From the NCBI GenBank assembly GCA_002453475.1, contig DKGY01000067.1, positions 54,089 to 71,305 on the forward strand: a stretch of DNA of 17,217 nt, written 5' to 3'. Within the stretch, counting starts at the first letter, position 1, and each line of letters starts with the position of its first letter. Source of the stretch: Clostridium sp. UBA6758. Its GTDB lineage: Bacteria > Bacillota > Clostridia > Clostridiales > Clostridiaceae. Positions 1 through 7,697 of this stretch are shown one piece after another. Below the pieces are notes generated by a model, which saw nothing but the letters and a program-made list of their open reading frames with translations, was not told the DNA's origin and did not search any database. The position numbers and the translations under genes were made by a program.

Positions 1-1
1 A

Positions 2-910
2 TTAATTACAAGAAACTTAAGTAAAGCCTACGGAAAATTTGAGGCAGTAAAGTCTACTAATATAAATATAAAAAAAGGCGCAATATATGGATTAGTAGGA
101 AAAAATGGGGCTGGTAAAACTACTCTATTAAGGATGATTGCTGGTCAAACTATGACAACTAGTGGTGAAATTGAATTGTTTTCAGAGACTACGGATAAAG
201 GGTTAGAAATTTCAAGGAAAAGAATAGGGGCAATGATTGAAACACCAAGTTTTTTTCCATATCTAACAGCGGAGCAGAATCTTGAATATTATAGAGTTCA
301 AAGAGGAATAGCGGGGTCAGAATGCATAGAACAATTACTTAAAGATGTAGGACTTGGTGACACTAAAAAGAAAAAATTCAAAAGTTTTTCATTAGGAATG
401 AAACAGAGATTAGGGCTAGCCCTTGCAATGATGAATAATCCGGACTTTTTAGTTTTAGATGAACCAATAAATGGACTTGATCCAATGGGAATTGTAGAAA
501 TTCGTAATCTTCTTTTAAAACTAAATGAAGAGAAGAACATTACCATAATAATTTCAAGTCATATACTAAGTGAATTAGCTAGTATAGCTACGGAATATGG
601 ATTTATAGAGAGAGGACAGATGGTAGAACAGATTTCAGCAGAAGAACTTAAGGAGAAGTGTAAAGAATGCTTAGAGCTATCAGTTGATAATACTGAAAAG
701 GCAGCAGTCTTATTAGAGGATAAGCTAAATTGTCATGAATATGAGGTATTACCTAATAACATAATTCGAATTTATAAATTTACAGATACACCTTCCAAGG
801 TAAGTAGTGCAATTGTTAAGAATGGAGTAGAGTTAAATTCTATGACTATAAAAGGAACTAGTTTGGAAGAATATTTTGTTTCATTAGTTGGAGGTGGTAT
901 CAATGCTTAA
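2..910 (+). CDS. ABC transporter ATP-binding protein (exporter type), 5' end just outside window
   Basis: This is the ATPase of an ABC exporter of the lantibiotic/bacitracin-resistance type; it powers the membrane partner encoded next. The reading frame is open from base 2, and 302 codons are visible. In fragment numbering, Walker A GKNGAGKTT is at residues 33-41, the signature SLGMKQR at about 130-136, Walker B FLVLDEP at 149-155 and the H-loop histidine (SSHILSE) at about 187. The fragment begins LITRNLSKAYG, the usual first strand of these ATPases, so probably only a handful of residues and the start codon are missing. The C-terminal part after about residue 200 is the poorly conserved region of this subfamily. 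The stop codon overlaps the start of the permease gene, which indicates translational coupling. The substrate cannot be read from the sequence. Confidence 0.93.
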   Translation, partial: LITRNLSKAYGKFEAVKSTNINIKKGAIYGLVGKNGAGKTTLLRMIAGQTMTTSGEIELFSETTDKGLEISRKRIGAMIETPSFFPYLTAEQNLEYYRVQRGIAGSECIEQLLKDVGLGDTKKKKFKSFSLGMKQRLGLALAMMNNPDFLVLDEPINGLDPMGIVEIRNLLLKLNEEKNITIIISSHILSELASIATEYGFIERGQMVEQISAEELKEKCKECLELSVDNTEKAAVLLEDKLNCHEYEVLPNNIIRIYKFTDTPSKVSSAIVKNGVELNSMTIKGTSLEEYFVSLVGGGINA

Positions 911-1667
911 TTATATAAAAAGTGAATTATATAGAACTACTCATCGTAAGTATCCGTATGTTCTAGTTGGAGCTTCTTCATTGATATGTATTCTAGGGAA
1001 TATATTAGCGGTATGGTTTATGAAAGATCAACCAGAAATGAATAGAATATCAATGTCAGATATGTTAATGATTTCAACAGCTCTCTTCACAATGATATAT
1101 TACTCTGTAATTATGATTGTAGATATTGTATTTTCAGATGAACATAAGCATCAAACTTTAAAGAATACAGTATCATTTGGAATTAATAGAACAAAGATAT
1201 ATTTAGGAAAGTTTCTTTCAGAGTTAATTGTAGCTATAATATCTTTAGCTATAGTTACTACTGTGTTAATATTAAGTTCTTATATTTTCCTTGGTTCAGA
1301 TGGTACAACTACAGTAGAAACACTAAAGAATTTTGGAACTAAACTTTTGGCTGTATTCCCACTTTGGGTAACAGGAATAGCTATTGCAAATTTACTTGCT
1401 TTTAATATTAAGAATAATAATATATTTGCTTTTGCTTATCTAGGAGTTGTAGCTGTATTTCCAGGAATAATAAAATATCTTGCTTATTTAAAACCTATAT
1501 TTGTAAAGATACAATCATATTTAGTTTCTTACAACATTAAATTCATAGTAATGCAAGATAAGATTTTTTCAAAGGATATTATAAAATGTTATGTGCTGGG
1601 CATAGTATATATAATTTTGATAACAATTATAGGAATTATTTCTTTTAGAAGAAAAGAGATAAAATAA
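903..1667 (+). CDS. ABC-2 type transporter permease
   Basis: This is a membrane subunit of about 254 residues that pairs with the preceding ATPase. About six hydrophobic segments are visible: YPYVLVGASSLICILG near the N-terminus, a second around LFTMIYYSVIMIVDIVF, a third at LIVAIISLAIVTTVLIL, then LLAVFPLWVTGIAIANLLAF, FAYLGVVAVFPGIIKYLA and a last one at VLGIVYIILITIIGIISF. The protein ends in a basic tail, RRKEIK. An in-frame TTG exists at 888, but the ATG at 903 (MLNYIKSELYR) is preferred because GGAGGTGG at 890-897 lies five bases before it. The start overlaps the ATPase stop by eight bases. Family knowledge points to peptide-antibiotic export or self-protection; the true substrate is unknown. 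Confidence 0.85.
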   Translation: MLNYIKSELYRTTHRKYPYVLVGASSLICILGNILAVWFMKDQPEMNRISMSDMLMISTALFTMIYYSVIMIVDIVFSDEHKHQTLKNTVSFGINRTKIYLGKFLSELIVAIISLAIVTTVLILSSYIFLGSDGTTTVETLKNFGTKLLAVFPLWVTGIAIANLLAFNIKNNNIFAFAYLGVVAVFPGIIKYLAYLKPIFVKIQSYLVSYNIKFIVMQDKIFSKDIIKCYVLGIVYIILITIIGIISFRRKEIK

Positions 1668-1672
1668 TAGTT

Positions 1673-1736
1673 AACTAGGGAACTATAAGAATATAAAACT
1701 ATTGAACTATATAACAATATAACTATTTAAATAGTT
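1673..1736. repeat. Degenerate 8-bp tandem repeat array ending in a palindrome
   Basis: Starting six bases after the permease stop, the DNA can be cut into successive octamers: aactaggg, aactataa, gaatataa, aactattg, aactatat, aacaatat, aactattt. The motif AACTAT recurs at 1681, 1697, 1705 and 1721, always at multiples of eight bases. The last unit forms half of a perfect 16-base palindrome, AACTATTTAAATAGTT, at 1721-1736. The array lies between the permease and the histidine kinase genes. It may be a slippage relic or a set of phased binding sites. Confidence 0.5.
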
Positions 1737-1815
1737 GTTCTGTTCATGTGGGGTTCAGGAGTTTTCATTAATAAAAAACATATACTTATGATATGAGTCT
1801 TAGGAGGAGCATTAT

Positions 1816-2718
1816 ATGATATATATAACTATTTTATTTGGTAGTATAGCAGCATTATTTATAGTGCTCTTTCTACTAGATCACTATAATATAAGGAACA
1901 TAAAAAAGGAATTAAGAAATCTTAGGAGCATAAAAACCAATCAACAATTAAGAATAGTAGCACCTAATAAAAATATTGAAGAGATGATAGGCGAAATTAA
2001 TTTTATATTAGAAAAAAGCCAAAATGATAGAATAGCTCATGAGAAAAGCGAAAGTGAATTAAGAAAGCAGATTGCTAATATATCTCACGATTTAAGAACT
2101 CCACTTACATCTATTCTAGGTTATGTACAACTAATTAAGGATGAGTCTACTAGTGAAGAAGAAAAACAGGAGTACTTAGATATTATAGAAAAACGCTCTA
2201 AGGTATTGCAAAATCTTATTACTAGCTTTTATGATTTATCTAGATTAGAAGCCAATGAATATGACCTAGAATTTAAAAAGGTTAATGTTGAAAGTTTATT
2301 ACGTGAAATTGTAGCTGCTTTTTATAATGATTTCATTGATAGAGGCTTTGAAGTAGAAGTGGATCTACAAGAAAAATTACCAATTATAGTTGCAGATGAA
2401 AATGCTATAATTAGAGTTTTTACTAATATATTTCAAAATGCTTTAAAGCATGGGAATAAAACTATGGTTATCTCTCAAAGACAAGAAGCAGGAATGATTA
2501 TTTCTACTTTTAGTAATAGAGTAGAAAACTTTACACAGGAAGATTTAGAACATGTTTTTGATAGATTCTTTACTGTGGATAGAATGAGAACGGGTCAAAA
2601 CACAGGGCTTGGATTAACTATTGTAAAGAAACTTACAGAAAGTATGGGACATGAGGTTTCTGCTAGTTTAGAGGATGAAGTCTTTACCATTGAGGTAAGA
2701 TTCAAATTAAGTTCATAG
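1816..2718 (+). CDS. Sensor histidine kinase (single N-terminal membrane segment)
   Basis: This is a 300-residue two-component sensor kinase. It has one hydrophobic segment at residues 2-22, a linker with charged helix character, and an H-box SHDLRTPLTSILGY with phospho-acceptor His91. The ATPase domain shows an N-box NIFQNALKHG near 204-213, an F-like DRFF at 249-252 and a G2 box TGLGLTIVKKL at 263-273. The usual DxGxG G1 motif is replaced by FSNRVEN, a pattern common in the lantibiotic/bacitracin-sensor kinases. There is no extracellular sensor domain, so the signal is probably read in the membrane or through the ABC transporter. The start is supported by AGGAGG at 1802-1807. The gene sits 148 bases after the permease; a weak promoter-like TATGAT at 1787-1792 lies between them. 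No response regulator is in the window, so it is presumably encoded upstream of base 1. Confidence 0.9.
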   Translation: MIYITILFGSIAALFIVLFLLDHYNIRNIKKELRNLRSIKTNQQLRIVAPNKNIEEMIGEINFILEKSQNDRIAHEKSESELRKQIANISHDLRTPLTSILGYVQLIKDESTSEEEKQEYLDIIEKRSKVLQNLITSFYDLSRLEANEYDLEFKKVNVESLLREIVAAFYNDFIDRGFEVEVDLQEKLPIIVADENAIIRVFTNIFQNALKHGNKTMVISQRQEAGMIISTFSNRVENFTQEDLEHVFDRFFTVDRMRTGQNTGLGLTIVKKLTESMGHEVSASLEDEVFTIEVRFKLSS

Positions 2719-2747
2719 TATGAAGTATACAAGTTTTAAATAAAATA

Positions 2748-2792
2748 AAAGGAACATTCTTAGTTGAAAATTCAATTTTTGAATGTTCCTTT
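2748..2792. terminator. Hairpin terminator after the histidine kinase gene
   Basis: The arms AAAGGAACATTC (2748-2759) and GAATGTTCCTTT (2781-2792) form a perfect 12-bp stem around a 21-base loop that itself contains TTGAA/TTCAA. The thymine-rich tail is better on the minus strand (TTTTATTTTATTT), so it may serve both the kinase gene and the convergent PHP gene. Confidence 0.75.
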
Positions 2793-2871
2793 AATATATA
2801 TTCATGAATTGGATTAAAAGCTTAATTATTTATTTTTATATATTGTTTACCAAAAGGTTAAATTTAAAATT

Positions 2872-2896
2872 AATATCAGAGTTATACTTTGATATT
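2872..2896 (+). terminator. Possible second hairpin terminator
   Basis: AATATCAGAG and CTTTGATATT pair as a 10-bp stem with one G-U pair and a TTATA loop, followed by TTTAC (five T in a row in total). It lies between the first terminator and the end of the PHP gene. It is weak because of its AT content. Confidence 0.35.
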
Positions 2897-2926
2897 TTTA
2901 CAGTAAATTATTTTGAGACAATTCAT

Positions 2927-3583
2927 TTATCTAAGAGTATCGTAAATATTTATTCTTTCAAAGCCATGTTTTTTACTTATAACAGGACAACAATCCTTTG
3001 ATTTTATAGCTTCAATAAAATCTTTCATATCTCTTATAGCTCCGTTGAACTCTGTAGCATAAGAACCTACCTTGTCCTTAACGTGACAATCACTTGCTCC
3101 AAAGATTCCTAAATCTAATTCAGTAGCTATTGAGTAAGCAGTTAAATTGTGATGAGGTGGAGTACTACCATTGAAGGACTCTACACCATCTAAAATATCA
3201 GCTACACTTCGGATGTTGTCACCTAGCCCTCTATTGTTAGTTCTATAAGGATGAGCTGCTATGGCAGCACCATTATGTTCTTTTACTAAAGTTAATAATT
3301 CACGAGGAGAGAGTTTATTTGGAACAAATTTATCTCTAGGTATATCTTCAACTCCAAAGACTACGATATCACCTTGAGTAGTAAGTACCTCTGCACCTAC
3401 TAGAACTAAAATTCCATCTTTATAAAAGTGAGATCCAGTCTCTTTTATTAAATCTGCATTATCATGATTAGTTATACATACTCCATTCAAGCCAACTTCC
3501 TTGGCTCTAAGAATTATATCGTCAAAAGATATTAAGCTATCAAAAGAATATTTATTTTCATGCATATGAGTATCTATAATCAT
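2927..3583 (-). CDS. PHP-domain metal-dependent phosphoesterase
   Basis: This 218-residue protein belongs to the polymerase-and-histidinol-phosphatase (PHP) superfamily. The metal-binding motifs appear in the family order: DTHMHE at residues 4-9, ITNHDN near 37-42, a conserved glutamate in VGAEV, AAHPYR around 109-114, and GASDCH near 161-166. PHP proteins of this stand-alone size are usually small phosphatases or phosphodiesterases acting on nucleotides or sugar phosphates; the substrate is not predictable here. The start codon is preceded on the minus strand by AAAGGAG about seven bases away. It is a single gene facing the terminator at 2748-2792 and divergent from the binding-protein operon that begins at 3854. 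Confidence 0.85.
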   Translation of the reverse strand: MIIDTHMHENKYSFDSLISFDDIILRAKEVGLNGVCITNHDNADLIKETGSHFYKDGILVLVGAEVLTTQGDIVVFGVEDIPRDKFVPNKLSPRELLTLVKEHNGAAIAAHPYRTNNRGLGDNIRSVADILDGVESFNGSTPPHHNLTAYSIATELDLGIFGASDCHVKDKVGSYATEFNGAIRDMKDFIEAIKSKDCCPVISKKHGFERINIYDTLR

Positions 3584-3778
3584 GGTATTTCTCCTTTAGA
3601 TTAAATTTCACACTATTAAATAATGATATATCGTAAAATCACAGTTAATAGATATTTTTATTCAATAGTAATTCTTATAATAATATTAACCTATATTAAA
3701 TAAAAGTTCTTAGATAATTACAATATTAAATAGATAAAGATATAATTATTATATTTCTAAATACGGTATAGGATTATT

Positions 3779-3807
3779 TTGAAAATTGTAAAAATAGGTG
3801 ATACAAT
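3779..3807 (+). promoter_or_regulatory. Sigma-A type promoter of the binding-protein operon
   Basis: TTGAAA at 3779-3784 is followed after 17 bases by TACAAT at 3802-3807, with TG at 3799-3800 making an extended -10. Transcription would start near 3814, about 40 bases before the ATG at 3854. The rest of the 270-base spacer (3584-3853) is very AT rich, with no other clear element. Confidence 0.7.
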
Positions 3808-3853
3808 TATCGATGAATTTATAACTTAATTATAATTATTAGGAGGACAGTAT

Positions 3854-4918
3854 ATGATAAAAAGTGTGAAGAAGGTATTAGCACTATCACTAGCTACAAT
3901 TTTTACTTTAGGATTAGTTGGTTGTGGAACCAAAGAAGATGCTAATAAAAATAATGAGAATAAAGAAAAGACAGAAATTACAGAACCTTTAAAGGTTGTA
4001 ACTACATCTGAAACTTATAAAAAACTTTTTGATAAGTTTACAACAGAGACAGGCATAAAGGTTGAATTTTTATCTATGTCATCTGGGGAAGTTATATCAA
4101 AAGTTAAAGCTGAAGGTGGAAAGCCTATGGCTGATTTATGGTTTGGAGGCGGAATTGATGCCTTTATGCAAGCAAAAACAGATGGACTTTTAGAAAAAGT
4201 TGAATTTGATGGTGCAAAGGATTTAGCTTCAGAATATAAGGATTCAGAAGGATACTGGTATTCTAAAGGATTAACTGTAGTTGGATTTGTGGTAAATAAT
4301 GATATATTAAAAGAAAAGAATTTACCAGAACCAAAGACATGGGATGATTTAACAAATCCTATATATAAGAGTGAAATATTAATGTCAAATCCAGCAGTAT
4401 CAGGCACTAACTATGCTGTAGTCAATGCTATACTTCAAACTAAGGGTGAAGAAGCTGGTTGGAAATACTTTGAAGAATTAAATAAGAACATAGATTATTA
4501 TTCTAAGAGAGGAAAAGATCCTAATGTTAAAACTATGGCTGGAGAAGTTGCTATAGGAATAACTTACATAGATAAAGGCCTTGAAGAAATGCAAGAAGAA
4601 AAAAATGTTAAGATCATTTATCCAGAAGACGGCATACCATATGTACCAGAAGGTGTAGCTGCATTTAAAAATGCATCTAATGTAGAAGCAGCAAAAATAT
4701 TTATAGAATGGCTATATAAGGATGAAAATTTAAAAGAAGTTATCAGACTTGACAACAAGGATACATTAAAATTAGTTAAACCTGATCTAGAAGGAGTAGA
4801 GCTAACCTTCCCTAAAGAAACTTTAATGAAGGAAGATTTAGCACAGTTTGGAGTTAAAAGAACTGAAATTCTAGAAAAGTGGAAAACACTAATGGGAGAC
4901 AAAGCTGAAAGTGAATAA
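3854..4918 (+). CDS. ABC transporter substrate-binding lipoprotein (COG1840 type)
   Basis: This 354-residue lipoprotein captures the substrate outside the membrane for the permease and ATPase encoded directly downstream. It has a signal peptide with lipobox LVGC (lipid-modified Cys24), a charged linker to about residue 45, and then a type 2 periplasmic-binding fold: LKVVTTSETYKKLFDKF, DLWFGGGIDAFMQ near 94-106, SNPAVSGTNY at 178-187, and GEVAIG at about 230-235. This is the layout of the ferric iron, 2-aminoethylphosphonate and phosphoglycerate binding-protein group. In ferric-binding members a Tyr-Tyr pair follows the GEVAIG region; here it reads TYID, so iron is not assured. AGGAGG at 3841-3846 supports the start. 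The last eight bases overlap the permease start. Confidence 0.88.
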   Translation: MIKSVKKVLALSLATIFTLGLVGCGTKEDANKNNENKEKTEITEPLKVVTTSETYKKLFDKFTTETGIKVEFLSMSSGEVISKVKAEGGKPMADLWFGGGIDAFMQAKTDGLLEKVEFDGAKDLASEYKDSEGYWYSKGLTVVGFVVNNDILKEKNLPEPKTWDDLTNPIYKSEILMSNPAVSGTNYAVVNAILQTKGEEAGWKYFEELNKNIDYYSKRGKDPNVKTMAGEVAIGITYIDKGLEEMQEEKNVKIIYPEDGIPYVPEGVAAFKNASNVEAAKIFIEWLYKDENLKEVIRLDNKDTLKLVKPDLEGVELTFPKETLMKEDLAQFGVKRTEILEKWKTLMGDKAESE

Positions 4919-6590
4919 AAAAAATAAAAGGGTATCTATTTTAGATACCCATTTTTATAATACTATAGATTATATTATCCTTGGACTAATATCAATATCA
5001 GTTTTAATTTTTATCCTTTGGCCTATTTTATGTGTAATAAAGAGTAGTTTATTTATAGATGGAGACTTTACCTTAGAATTATATGATAAGCTATTTACTA
5101 ATAATAAGAAGTTACTGTATAACAGCGTTTTTGTAGCCACTTTGTCAGCAGCATTATCTACAATACTATCTGTAGCAATAGCTCTTAAAATAAGTTTTAT
5201 GAGAGGAAAAAAGAAACTTATTTTAATGGGAATTTTAATGGTTACAATGATTTCACCACCATTTGTATCTTCTCTAGCTTACATACAACTTTTTGGAAGA
5301 AGAGGTCTAATAACTTATAGACTCCTAAAACTATCACTAAATCCTTATGGGTGGCATGGAATTGTGGCAATGCAAAGCTTATCCTTCGCATCACTAAATG
5401 CTCTATTATTAATAGGCATAATTTCAAAGCTTGATATGAGTCTTGTTCAATCTTCCTTAGATTTAGGGTCTAGTCATTCTTATGCTTTAAGAAAAATAAT
5501 AATTCCTTTAGTAAAGCCAGCTATATTAGTATGTTTTTTACTATCCTTTGTAAGATCACTATCAGATTTTGGAACCCCTATGACTATAGGAGGAGCTTTT
5601 AATGTTCTTGCAACGGAAATATATATGCAAATCATAGGATACGGCAATTTAGAATTAGCAGCAGCTATGAACGTGATAATCTTAATCCCTGCGCTCGTAA
5701 TATTTATAGTTTATAGAAAACTTATGAAAAAATATAATATCCTCTCTAAAGGAACAAGCAATAAGGTGTCTTCTAGTGATTATACTTTTAGCCTAAAAGG
5801 TATTATTAATTGGGGTATAACACTTATATGTGGAGTATTCTTTACAATGATGATACTTCAGTATTTGACAATCTTTATTAGTGGAATAACTAAATTTAGT
5901 TATGGAAAAATGCAATTTACATTAGATCATTTTAAATATCTAAAGCTATATAGTATGACAAGCTTTGTTAGAAGTATAGTATATGGTATTATTGTGGGAA
6001 TAGTAGGAACTATAATAGGAATACTCTTATCCTATTATACAGAAAGAAGAAAGATAAGGGGGATGGAAGTACTAGATTTTATAGGAACTCTTCCATATAT
6101 AATACCAGGAACTTTCTTCGGAATAGGATATATACTGGCTTTTAATAATCCTCCATTAATGCTTACAGGTACAGCTGCTATAGTAATCATAAACTGTATC
6201 TTTAAACAACTTCCTATGACCACTAAAACAAGTAGTGCAGCACTATCTCAAATAAATGTAAATTTGGAGGAAGCAGGAAGAGACTTAGGGGCTGGAAAAT
6301 TTCATATCATTAAGGATATAATATTTCCAAATCTTAAGAATGCCTTTGTAGTGGGATTTATAAATAATTTTACTACATCTATGACAACCATAGGTGCTAT
6401 AATATTTTTAATTCATCCAGGGAAGAAAATTGCTACTCTTGCATTATTTGATGCAATAAATAGTGGAGAATATGGCGTAGGATCACTTATTGCTACAATT
6501 ATTATTATTATAACCATGATAGTGAATTTAGGTATTTCACGAATTATACTAGGAAAGGGGTCTATGAAGAATGTATCTTCAATTGAATAA
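4911..6590 (+). CDS. ABC transporter permease, two fused permease domains (COG1178 type)
   Basis: At 559 residues this is a duplicated inner-membrane permease, so it can form the whole channel alone. Each half has the cytoplasmic EAA loop that docks the ATPase: LDLGSSHSYALRKIIIPLVK at roughly residues 183-202 and EEAGRDLGAGKFHIIKDIIF near 451-470. About twelve hydrophobic segments are spread across the two halves. Translation starts at a GTG inside the end of the binding-protein gene. It is the only reasonable start, since an in-frame TAA at 4890-4892 lies upstream and no ATG, GTG or TTG follows before the first membrane segment. The ribosome site GGGAG at 4894-4898 is distant (12 bases), so coupling to the upstream gene is likely. 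Codons 7-14 are part of a terminator-like hairpin. The 3' end overlaps the ATPase gene by 20 bases. Confidence 0.9.
   Translation: MNKKNKRVSILDTHFYNTIDYIILGLISISVLIFILWPILCVIKSSLFIDGDFTLELYDKLFTNNKKLLYNSVFVATLSAALSTILSVAIALKISFMRGKKKLILMGILMVTMISPPFVSSLAYIQLFGRRGLITYRLLKLSLNPYGWHGIVAMQSLSFASLNALLLIGIISKLDMSLVQSSLDLGSSHSYALRKIIIPLVKPAILVCFLLSFVRSLSDFGTPMTIGGAFNVLATEIYMQIIGYGNLELAAAMNVIILIPALVIFIVYRKLMKKYNILSKGTSNKVSSSDYTFSLKGIINWGITLICGVFFTMMILQYLTIFISGITKFSYGKMQFTLDHFKYLKLYSMTSFVRSIVYGIIVGIVGTIIGILLSYYTERRKIRGMEVLDFIGTLPYIIPGTFFGIGYILAFNNPPLMLTGTAAIVIINCIFKQLPMTTKTSSAALSQINVNLEEAGRDLGAGKFHIIKDIIFPNLKNAFVVGFINNFTTSMTTIGAIIFLIHPGKKIATLALFDAINSGEYGVGSLIATIIIIITMIVNLGISRIILGKGSMKNVSSIE
4930..4954 (+). 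terminator. Attenuator-like hairpin within the permease start
   Basis: GGGTATCTA (4930-4938), loop TTT and TAGATACCC (4942-4950) form a perfect 9-bp stem, followed at once by ATTTTTATAA and preceded by an A-rich tract. This has the form of a rho-independent terminator, but it lies in codons 7-14 of the permease gene, just after the binding-protein stop. It could reduce permease expression relative to the binding protein. Confidence 0.55.
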
Positions 6591-7515
6591 TTTATCAAAG
6601 AGTTTTGGAGATAACAAGGTAGTTAAAGGGCTGTCCTTAGATATAGAAAAGGGAGAAATATTATGTCTTTTAGGCCCATCAGGATGTGGAAAGACAACAA
6701 CATTAAAAATTATTGGTGGATTTTTAGAGGCTGATAGTGGGAGAATACTTATAGATGGAAGGGATATAACAGACCTATCACCGGAAGAGAGACCTGTGTC
6801 TACAGTGTTCCAATCCTATGCTTTATTTCCTCATTTAACTGTTCTAGATAATGTAATATATGGACTAAAGTTTCAAGGGTATTCTAAGAAGGATGCAATC
6901 CAAAAGGGAATGGAATATTTAGAGATTGTAGGATTAAGGGAATATGCTAAGGCTAAGATTCATGAAATTAGCGGTGGACAACAGCAAAGAGTTGCTTTAG
7001 TTAGGTCTTTAATAGTAAATCCTAAAGTTTTACTTCTCGATGAACCTTTAAGTAACTTAGATGCAAAGTTAAGAATAAAAATGAGAGAAGAAATTAAATC
7101 AATACAAAAAAAATTTAATATGACCATGGTATTTGTTACCCATGATCAGGAAGAAGCTTTAGTGCTTGGAGATAAAATTGCAATGATGAATGAAGGAGAT
7201 TTAATTCAAATTGGGTCTCCAGAAGAGGTGTATTACAATCCTTCCAGTCTATTTTCTATGAATTTTCTAGGAGCATCTAATAAAATTAAAGACAGTAAGG
7301 GGAAAGATTTTTATGTAAGGCCTGAAAATGTAATTATAACTCCCAATGGAGATATAAAGGGAAGAATAATAAATAGAACTTTTTTAGGCTTTTATAATCA
7401 ATACAAAATAGACATAGGAGAAAGTGTTATAGTAACGAAAACTCCTTATGATGGGAAAGTTTATAATTCTAATGATGTAGTTAATATAAAGCTTATAAAT
7501 AAAACTTATTTATAA
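6571..7515 (+). CDS. ABC transporter ATP-binding protein with TOBE domain (FbpC/PotA type)
   Basis: This is the 314-residue ATPase of the importer. Walker A GPSGCGKTT is at residues 35-43, the Q-loop Gln at 81 (TVFQSYALFP), the signature SGGQQQR at 134-140, Walker B LLLDEP at 154-159, and the H-loop His191 in VTHDQEEA. The segment PEEVYYNPSSLFSMNFLGASN leads to a short C-terminal TOBE-like domain (about 240-314), containing the typical VRPENV. This places it with the ferric/spermidine/sulfate import ATPases. It is somewhat shorter than the usual 340-370 residues because the TOBE part is reduced. The start ATG lies inside the permease gene, with GGGG at 6557-6560 as the likely ribosome site. 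ATPases of this class can energise more than one permease, which matters because modAB downstream lacks its own. Confidence 0.9.
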   Translation: MYLQLNNLSKSFGDNKVVKGLSLDIEKGEILCLLGPSGCGKTTTLKIIGGFLEADSGRILIDGRDITDLSPEERPVSTVFQSYALFPHLTVLDNVIYGLKFQGYSKKDAIQKGMEYLEIVGLREYAKAKIHEISGGQQQRVALVRSLIVNPKVLLLDEPLSNLDAKLRIKMREEIKSIQKKFNMTMVFVTHDQEEALVLGDKIAMMNEGDLIQIGSPEEVYYNPSSLFSMNFLGASNKIKDSKGKDFYVRPENVIITPNGDIKGRIINRTFLGFYNQYKIDIGESVIVTKTPYDGKVYNSNDVVNIKLINKTYL

Positions 7516-7552
7516 ATATAAATTTAAAAATCTGCTCTTAAAATACTTATAT

Positions 7553-7592
7553 AAAATTACCTAGTATTTTTACTGAAATACTAGGTAATTTT
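7553..7592. terminator. Strong bidirectional terminator hairpin
   Basis: The arms AAAATTACCTAGTATTT (7553-7569) and AAATACTAGGTAATTTT (7576-7592) form a perfect 17-bp stem with loop TTACTG. The A/T flanks give a U-rich tail in both directions, so it can end the importer operon and the convergent YbaK-family gene. The rest of the spacer to 7697 is AT rich; a weaker 10-bp stem (TTGCTTATGT 7605-7614 with ACATAAGTAA 7635-7644) lies between. Confidence 0.85.
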
Positions 7593-7697
7593 ATTATATA
7601 TATATTGCTTATGTAGAGGTATTTTTAAAATCAAACATAAGTAATGTATGAGAATTATAAATTGTTTTAATATATATAAAATATTATTAATCTAAAT

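Noticed and set aside
888..902. Longer permease starting at TTG 888
   Set aside because: The strong GGAGGTGG lies after this codon and is correctly spaced for the ATG at 903.
2804..3001. Plus-strand open frame of 65 codons
   Set aside because: It has no ribosome site, is overrun by the PHP gene on the other strand, and is low-complexity AT-rich sequence.
4015..4407. Minus-strand open frame of 130 codons opposite the binding-protein gene
   Set aside because: It is antisense to a well-supported lipoprotein gene, with no family features and no ribosome site.
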